56,946 bases of DNA. Origin: a bacterium (lineage in GTDB: Bacteria; Patescibacteriota; Saccharimonadia; Saccharimonadales; UBA4665). The stretch spans positions 1 through 56,946 of the forward strand of contig JAJXTN010000007.1 in assembly GCA_021783725.1 (NCBI GenBank), given 5' to 3'. Positions within the stretch are counted from its first letter, which is position 1. Every line of letters starts with the position of its first letter. The position numbers were made by a program, and so were the translations under genes. Positions 52,220 through 56,946 of this stretch are shown here, piece by piece. The notes under the pieces are model-generated. The model was not told where the DNA came from, searched no databases, and was given only the letters and a program-made list of their open reading frames with translations.

Positions 52220-53176
52220 ATGTCAAATACTATTCACACACCAGGACTCGTAAACGTCGACGCACACAGCGCTACTAGCGCAACTTTTGTTGTCGAACCA
52301 CTACACAGTGGTTACGGAATGACATTGGGTAACAGTCTCCGTCGAGTATTATTGTCTAGTATATCTGGTGCGGCCGTAACTTCTTTCAAAATTGAAGGTA
52401 TAACTCACGAATTCACATCAGTACCTGGTGTCAAAGAAGACGTTGTTGATATCATGCTTAATCTTAAGGGAGTGCGTTTCCGAGTTTATGGAACTGAAAC
52501 CCAGAACGTCCGAATCACTAAAACCGGCAAAGGCTCAATCACCGCTAAAGACATACAGACCAACGCCGACGTCGAAATCGTTAACCCTGAGCACGTAATT
52601 GCGACTATTGACGACCCTAAAGCCAAAGTTGTTATTGACTTGAGCGTTGAAGTTGGCCGCGGTTATCGTACTATCGAAGAAGGTACAGCTAAAAAAGCTA
52701 GTGATATGATTGCTATCGATGCCATATTTAGCCCAGTCTTACGCGTGCGCTACAAAGTCGAAAATACTCGTGTTGGCCAAGCAACCGATCTTGATAAACT
52801 GCTAATCACGGTTGATACTGACGGTTCTATCACTCCCGAGGATGCTTTCGAAGAAGCCGCTGCAATACTGGTAAATCAATATACTGCTTTAGCTGGCAAA
52901 ACCCGCATCGTAGCTGTTGAAGCTGAAACCGAGACCAACGGTGGCGACGATTCCGAATTCGGTGGAGAAATGCTGGGTGAAGAGACTACGGCCTTGAATA
53001 CATCAATTGAAGACTTGAACTTATCGGCTCGTACCACTAATGCGCTGATTAATAACGATATTCATACTATTCGGGATTTATTCGCACTTAATGACGCTGA
53101 ACTCCGCGACCTCAAAGGTTTTGGAAGCAAAGCTCTTGATGAAGTTAAAGAGAAATTGGCAGAGCTGGAGCTATAG
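52220..53176 (+). CDS. rpoA: RNA polymerase alpha subunit
   Basis: Assembles the polymerase core. 318 residues: N-terminal dimerisation domain with GYGMTLGNSLRRVLLSSISGAA (about 31-52) and GVKEDVVDIMLNLKG, a linker rich in acidic and Gly residues (about 235-255), and a complete C-terminal domain (SIEDLNLSARTTNALINN to KALDEVKEKL) able to contact UP elements and activators. Typical length. Followed by the small ORF before rplQ. Confidence 0.97.
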   Translation: MSNTIHTPGLVNVDAHSATSATFVVEPLHSGYGMTLGNSLRRVLLSSISGAAVTSFKIEGITHEFTSVPGVKEDVVDIMLNLKGVRFRVYGTETQNVRITKTGKGSITAKDIQTNADVEIVNPEHVIATIDDPKAKVVIDLSVEVGRGYRTIEEGTAKKASDMIAIDAIFSPVLRVRYKVENTRVGQATDLDKLLITVDTDGSITPEDAFEEAAAILVNQYTALAGKTRIVAVEAETETNGGDDSEFGGEMLGEETTALNTSIEDLNLSARTTNALINNDIHTIRDLFALNDAELRDLKGFGSKALDEVKEKLAELEL

Positions 53177-53178
53177 AC

Positions 53179-53337
53179 ATGACTTCTTCAACACAATTTG
53201 CTATTAGCAAAGACCGATTGTCAATAGATTGCCAGTTACCAATTGGCAATGTCGTAGCAAATCGCCAAACTTCGATTGCTACTTCATTGCTACCTGCTAA
53301 TTGCTACCTGCTAATTGCAGGCCGGAGGACTGCCTAA
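53179..53337 (+). CDS. Small ORF coupled to rplQ, paralogue of the one before rpsM
   Basis: A 52-codon frame starts 2 bp after rpoA and stops at TAA overlapping the rplQ ATG as TAATG. It begins MTSS and ends NCYLLIAGRRTA, like the 50596 frame. The rplQ Shine-Dalgarno CGGAGG lies in its final Arg-Arg codons within a hairpin GCAG-GCC-GGA-GGA-CTGC (53317-53333) of the same shape as before rpsM, with compensating base changes. It also contains a tandem 14-bp repeat TACCTGCTAATTGC (53291-53318). Translation is likely but unproven. Confidence 0.5.
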   Translation: MTSSTQFAISKDRLSIDCQLPIGNVVANRQTSIATSLLPANCYLLIAGRRTA

Positions 53338-53810
53338 TGCATCGTCACGGATACAAAGGTCGTAAATTTAACCGAGAAACCGATCAACGTCGGGCTCTGA
53401 TGAAGGGTCTAGCTGATTCGCTAGTTAAGTATGAATCAATAGAAACTACTTTGCCAAAAGCTAAAGAAATCGTGCCCTACGTCGAGAAACTAATCACCAA
53501 AGCCAAAAAAGGTGATTTGCACAACCGTCGTCAAGTCATTAGCGATTTACAGACTATCGCTAGTGCTCATAAATTAGTTGATGAGATCGCTCCTAAGCTT
53601 AGTGGTCGCGACAGTGGTCACTTGCGTATTGAGAAAACCGGTATGCGCCGCGGCGATAACGCTCAACTGGCTCGGGTTAGTTTCGTTGATGATCTAAAGG
53701 CAGAAGTAAAACCAGCTGTTGTTAAGACTGAAAAAGTCGCTACTGTTAAAAAGCCAGTCGCCAAGAAACCTGCCACTACCAAGAAACCAACAGCCAAGGA
53801 GACTAAATAA
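53337..53810 (+). CDS. rplQ: 50S ribosomal protein L17 with C-terminal extension
   Basis: Located near the tunnel exit. 157 residues from ATG 53337 (MHRHGYKGRKFNRETDQRRALMKGL in part). The core ends near 115; the rest is a Lys/Ala/Pro/Thr-rich tail (VKKPVAKKPATTKKPTAKETK in part) not seen in short L17. The last codons include the AAGGAG of rplM. TAATG overlap with rplM. Confidence 0.94.
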   Translation: MHRHGYKGRKFNRETDQRRALMKGLADSLVKYESIETTLPKAKEIVPYVEKLITKAKKGDLHNRRQVISDLQTIASAHKLVDEIAPKLSGRDSGHLRIEKTGMRRGDNAQLARVSFVDDLKAEVKPAVVKTEKVATVKKPVAKKPATTKKPTAKETK

Positions 53811-54250
53811 TGAAAACTTACAGCGCTAAGCCAACCGATGTAGTCCGCAAATGGTATGTGGTTGATGCTTCTGAAGCTCCTTTGGGTCGAGTTGCGACTC
53901 AAATTGCAACCCTTCTAACCGGTAAAGCCAAGCCTCAATTCACTAAGCATATTGATTGCGGTGATTTCGTAGTCGTTATTAACGCTGAGAAAATTGTCGT
54001 TACGGGTGATAAAACTAATAAGAAGATTTATTACAAACACAGTGATTTCCCAGGTGGTCTTAAGGAAACTTCTTTGAGCGATAAACTAGAGCGTGACCCA
54101 ACTTTCGCTATAACTAAAGCTGTCCGTGGTATGTTGCCAGTCAACAAACTTCGTGATGGCCGTTTGGCTCGACTTAAAGTCTACGCCGGTAGTGAACATC
54201 AACACACTGCCCAGCAACCTGAAGTCTATTCAGTTAAGGAAGGCAAATAA
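53810..54250 (+). CDS. rplM: 50S ribosomal protein L13
   Basis: Early-assembly 50S protein. 146 residues with KWYVVDASEAPLGRVATQIA, CGDFVVVINAEKIVVTGDK, and KAVRGMLPVNKLRDGRLARL with the family signature. Typical length. TAATG overlap with rpsI, the usual rplM-rpsI pair. Confidence 0.96.
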   Translation: MKTYSAKPTDVVRKWYVVDASEAPLGRVATQIATLLTGKAKPQFTKHIDCGDFVVVINAEKIVVTGDKTNKKIYYKHSDFPGGLKETSLSDKLERDPTFAITKAVRGMLPVNKLRDGRLARLKVYAGSEHQHTAQQPEVYSVKEGK

Positions 54251-54648
54251 TGGCTAAGGATACATATTTCTACGCTTTAGGTCGTCGCAAAAGCGCTACG
54301 GCTCGAGTTCGATTAATGGGTGGTAAAGGTGTTATCACTATTAACGCTAAGCCGGCTAGCGAATATTTTGCAGATAGCAAGTACCTCTTGGCTAAGCTTC
54401 AAGAACCGTTTATCGCTCTCGACCAAGTTAACAAATATGATGTTAGCGTCGTTGTTTCCGGCGGTGGTCATGATGGCCAGGTCGAAGCTATCCGTTTAGG
54501 TATCAGCAAAGCTTTGACAGTTATGAACGAAGACCTGAAAGCTACACTTAAGAAGGCTGACTTGTTGGGTCGTGATCCTCGCGAACGCGAACGTAAGAAG
54601 TTTGGTCTTAAGAGCGCTCGTAAGCAACGTCAGTTCACAAAGCGTTAG
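54250..54648 (+). CDS. rpsI: 30S ribosomal protein S9
   Basis: Its C-terminal tail touches the P-site tRNA. 132 residues with YALGRRKSATARVRLM at the start, GGHDGQVEAIRLGISKAL in the middle and the tail DPRERERKKFGLKSARKQRQFTKR (in part KKFGLKSARKQRQFTKR). Typical length. The transcript continues into the attenuator at 54654. Confidence 0.96.
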   Translation: MAKDTYFYALGRRKSATARVRLMGGKGVITINAKPASEYFADSKYLLAKLQEPFIALDQVNKYDVSVVVSGGGHDGQVEAIRLGISKALTVMNEDLKATLKKADLLGRDPRERERKKFGLKSARKQRQFTKR

Positions 54649-54653
54649 GTCAT

Positions 54654-54728
54654 ATGTTAGCTACTCAGAACAACCAATATTGGTTTACCGACACTTCCCG
54701 TGGCGGTCTGTTCTGTGCCTTTAGCTAA
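54654..54728 (+). CDS. Candidate leader peptide of the trpS attenuator
   Basis: A 24-codon frame beginning 5 bp after rpsI reads MLATQNNQYWFTDTSRGGLF then CAFS and a TAA. It contains one Trp codon (54681-54683) next to Tyr. A ribosome stalled there would cover one strand of the hairpin described for 54656-54773 and favour read-through into trpS; a ribosome reaching the stop would allow termination. Only a weak AGG precedes the ATG. Translation is inferred from layout. Confidence 0.45.
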   Translation: MLATQNNQYWFTDTSRGGLFCAFS

Positions 54729-54773
54729 CTCACCAAAGATATTGAAGAAACCGCCACCACAGGCGGTTTTTTT
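54656..54773 (+). promoter_or_regulatory. Attenuator/structured RNA upstream of trpS
   Basis: A branched structure is closed by GTTAGCTA (54656-54663)/TAGCTAAC (54722-54729) and CAGAACA (54666-54672)/TGTTCTG (54709-54715). Inside are the palindrome AACCAATATTGGTT and hairpin ACCGACAC (54687-54694)/GTGGCGGT (54700-54707). A terminator AAACCGCC/GGCGGTTT with a T-run follows (54748-54773). GTGGCGGT is also perfectly complementary to ACCGCCAC (54750-54757) in the terminator, so the two structures exclude each other: the hallmark of an attenuator or riboswitch. Confidence 0.7.
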
Positions 54774-54797
54774 ATAAGTCTAAACAAGGAATACATT

Positions 54798-55022
54798 ATG
54801 GACAATCACGAAGCCCGAGCAATTTTACAAAATAGACAGATAGAAATCGATTTAGGCGATCATCGTCAGCCAACCGAAATACTGGCGTCTATCTTAGCCA
54901 AGCAAGCTGTTAGGCGGTCGGCGGTTATTGCACAGGTCACAGGCCATGACGACCTACCAGTTGAATTACCTAAACTACGAACCGCTCAAGATGGTATTCG
55001 CTACAACCCATACTTTGCTTAG
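54798..55022 (+). CDS. Hypothetical small protein before trpS
   Basis: Unrecognised 74-residue soluble protein (EARAILQNRQIEIDLGDHRQ). AAGGAA lies before the ATG. It stands between the attenuator and trpS, 14 bp ahead of trpS, so it would be controlled by the same termination decision. No motif known to me. Confidence 0.55.
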   Translation: MDNHEARAILQNRQIEIDLGDHRQPTEILASILAKQAVRRSAVIAQVTGHDDLPVELPKLRTAQDGIRYNPYFA

Positions 55023-55036
55023 AATAAGGTATAATA

Positions 55037-56065
55037 ATGACAATGACTAAACCTGTAATACTGACTGGCTTGCGCGCTAATAATGATTTGCACCTAGGTA
55101 ATTATCTTGGCGCCCTTCTACCGATAGTTGATTTAGCTCGTGCTAAAGCCGGTGAATATCAAATTAATGCCTTTGTGCCCGATTTACATAGTTTCACCAC
55201 ACCAATAGATCACAATACGCTTCAGGAACAAATCAAGCAAAACCTTAAACTATTTATCGCCGCTGGACTGCCCATCGATAATGATAATGTTTTCATCTAT
55301 CGACAGAGCTATATCCCGGCACACTCCGAATTGACGTGGATACTGGATTGCTTCACAGGTTTTGGAGAGTTAAGCCGAATGACTCAATTCAAAGATAAAT
55401 CACAAGCTATAATAGATGATCGAGTCAGCGTTGGGCTATTCAACTATCCGGTGTTAATGGCGGCAGATATTTTACTGTACGACGCCGAATATATACCAGT
55501 TGGCGACGACCAAACTCAACATTTGGAATTTACGCGTGATATTGCCGAGCGGATGAATTCCAAATTTGGTGATTTATTCGTTGTGCCTAAACCGGTTGCC
55601 GAACAGCACCAATTCTTCAATAAAGACCAAGGATTACGAATTAGAAATCTTCAAGACCCAACCAAGAAAATGAGTAAAAGCGATGACAGTAGTAAAGGTG
55701 TAATTTTTCTAACCGATACACCGGAAGAGGCACGTAATAAGATAATGGGCGCTACTACCGACGGCTTAAGCGAAGTTCAATATGATTACGCCGTTAGGCC
55801 TGGCGTGTCTAATCTGTTGGATATCTTAAGTTTGCTAGGTGGCGACAAACAAGCCTTTATCGGACAGACCCAGTATGGTCCGCTCAAATCGGCCGTTAGT
55901 GATAAAGTGGCTGAATTCCTGGCTGAATTTCAGAGTAAAATGGCGGCCATCAATGAGCGTGACATATGGCACAAACTAGAAGAAAGTGAATTTCTACTTC
56001 GCAATGTCACACTTCAGAAGCTTTATAAAGTTCAACAAGCTGTTGGTTTAAGATCTCAGAAATGA
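55037..56065 (+). CDS. trpS: Tryptophanyl-tRNA synthetase
   Basis: Charges tRNA-Trp. 342 residues, class I fold: TGLRANNDLHLGNYLGALLP (about 10-29) with the HIGH-type motif as HLGN, the tryptophan pocket region around GDDQTQHLEFTRDIAERMN, and KKMSKSDDS near 212. An ATG at 55043 is an alternative start. The stop TGA overlaps the next gene (ATGA). The upstream attenuator suggests control by tryptophan or tRNA-Trp charging. Confidence 0.96.
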   Translation: MTMTKPVILTGLRANNDLHLGNYLGALLPIVDLARAKAGEYQINAFVPDLHSFTTPIDHNTLQEQIKQNLKLFIAAGLPIDNDNVFIYRQSYIPAHSELTWILDCFTGFGELSRMTQFKDKSQAIIDDRVSVGLFNYPVLMAADILLYDAEYIPVGDDQTQHLEFTRDIAERMNSKFGDLFVVPKPVAEQHQFFNKDQGLRIRNLQDPTKKMSKSDDSSKGVIFLTDTPEEARNKIMGATTDGLSEVQYDYAVRPGVSNLLDILSLLGGDKQAFIGQTQYGPLKSAVSDKVAEFLAEFQSKMAAINERDIWHKLEESEFLLRNVTLQKLYKVQQAVGLRSQK

Positions 56066-56916
56066 GTAATTTAGAAATATCGCGAGCCGAGCGCTTAGAT
56101 CATTATGTGACCACTAAGCTCCCGGAATTTAGCCGTGCCCATGTGTCTAAACTTATCGACTCGGGAATTGTTCAGGTTAATGGCGAAGTGGTTACTAAAT
56201 CCGGTTATAAAATACGTCCCACTGATGAAATAATCATAGATTTTGAGATGTCGGCTCAGCCACCATTGCCAGAAATTGAGCTTCAAGTAATATACGAAGA
56301 CGACGATTGCATAGTGATCAATAAACCGTCAGGTGTCCTAAGTCACAGTAAAGGCGCCTATAACCCCGAAGCGACAGTCGCCAGCTGGTTGCAAAGTCGC
56401 TTGCGTGGCATTGAAGGTGAACGAGCTGGTATTGTCCATCGGCTTGATCGGGCCACTAGTGGCGTCATGATATGTGCCAAGAATGAAGCCGCTTCCAGCT
56501 GGTTACAGAAACAGTTCTCCCAACGTAAAGTTAAGAAGGTCTATCAAGCGGTAGTAAAGGGTAGTCTAGACCCTCTGCAGGCCTTAATTGAAATGCCGAT
56601 CGAGAGGAATCCCAAGAAACCGCAGACTTTTCGGGTCGGTAGCAATGGTAAAACCGCCCAAACTGAATACCTGGTTATCAAATCTGACGGCAACTACAGC
56701 ACTCTTGAGCTCAAACCGACGACTGGTCGTACACATCAACTGCGCGTCCATCTCGAGCACTTAGGTCATCCGATCGTAGGAGATAGCCTATATGGTGGCG
56801 AACCGGCCGATCGGTTGTATTTGCACGCTAAAAGTCTAGAGATCACATTACCGAGTCGTCAAAGAAAAGTCTTTGAGTCGAAAGTACCAGATGAATTTTC
56901 CAAACTCTATGAATAA
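56062..56916 (+). CDS. RluA-family rRNA pseudouridine synthase
   Basis: Converts specific uridines in 23S rRNA to pseudouridine. 284 residues: N-terminal S4 domain (about 1-60, SRAERLDHYVTTKLPEF, SRAHVSKLIDSGIVQVNG), then the catalytic domain with GIVHRLDRATSGVMI, where Asp129 in HRLD is the expected nucleophile, and LKPTTGRTHQLRVHL. This layout fits RluD/RluC. Which site it modifies cannot be read from the sequence. Overlaps trpS by 4 bp. Confidence 0.93.
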   Translation: MSNLEISRAERLDHYVTTKLPEFSRAHVSKLIDSGIVQVNGEVVTKSGYKIRPTDEIIIDFEMSAQPPLPEIELQVIYEDDDCIVINKPSGVLSHSKGAYNPEATVASWLQSRLRGIEGERAGIVHRLDRATSGVMICAKNEAASSWLQKQFSQRKVKKVYQAVVKGSLDPLQALIEMPIERNPKKPQTFRVGSNGKTAQTEYLVIKSDGNYSTLELKPTTGRTHQLRVHLEHLGHPIVGDSLYGGEPADRLYLHAKSLEITLPSRQRKVFESKVPDEFSKLYE

Positions 56917-56946
56917 CTTAGTCATTCATCCAACTACTAAATTGCA

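Noticed and set aside
1-56946. Alternative genetic code with UGA as glycine
   Set aside because: TGA serves as the stop of trpS and conserved proteins show no internal in-frame TGA.
1-56946. CRISPR arrays
   Set aside because: No regularly spaced direct repeats of suitable length were seen; the repeats found are palindromic or local duplications.

Overview
The window looks like a chromosome segment of a Patescibacteria/CPR bacterium, most likely Candidatus Saccharibacteria (TM7). This is inferred from gene content and protein character, not from a database search. Supporting observations: a compact ribosomal-protein cluster with no rpmD (L30) between rpsE and rplO; many small unrecognised genes wedged between translation genes; no biosynthetic genes; several promoters that would give leaderless mRNAs. 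TGA is a stop (for example in trpS), so the code appears standard, unlike Gracilibacteria.

Layout. 1-114: end of an IS transposase. 132-15011: nusA, a small membrane protein, a CIRCE-controlled clpC, a membrane HExxH protein, radA, a convergent class A penicillin-binding protein, tyrS, recG, a putative zinc phospholipase-like gene and rsmD. 15064-15545: tRNA-Leu(UAG) embedded in palindromic sequence, with its 3' end and terminator duplicated 278 bp downstream. 15627-19410: a membrane protein, hisS, a second membrane protein and tig. 19411-23162: an accessory region with two inward-facing tRNA-like genes, each next to a predicted ncRNA and opposed by a predicted antisense small RNA, plus an IS1595-type transposase, several small single-span membrane proteins and a shared upstream repeat. 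23190-24444: CIRCE-clpP and an unknown gene. 24446-37852: rpoB-rpoC, rpsL, rpsG, fusA and tuf with interspersed small genes. 37977-54648: the S10/spc/alpha ribosomal cluster with secY, infA, rpmJ and rpoA, ending in rplM-rpsI. 54654-56916: a predicted attenuator, a small gene, trpS and an RluA-type pseudouridine synthase.

How it fits together. Most of the window is transcription and translation machinery in tightly coupled operons, many with 1-4 nt stop/start overlaps. clpC and clpP share a nearly identical CIRCE/promoter module, so they are probably co-induced by stress through HrcA encoded elsewhere. Several leaders look regulatory: a terminator just after the nusA promoter, a REP-like hairpin in the S10 leader, two related small ORFs whose ends carry the ribosome-binding sites of rpsM and rplQ, and a classical attenuator layout before trpS. 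Beta' (RpoC) and L36 have both lost their zinc-binding cysteines. The most unusual part is the pair of tRNA-like/antisense-RNA cassettes at 19.5-22.3 kb. All promoter, RNA-structure and domain calls were made by eye.
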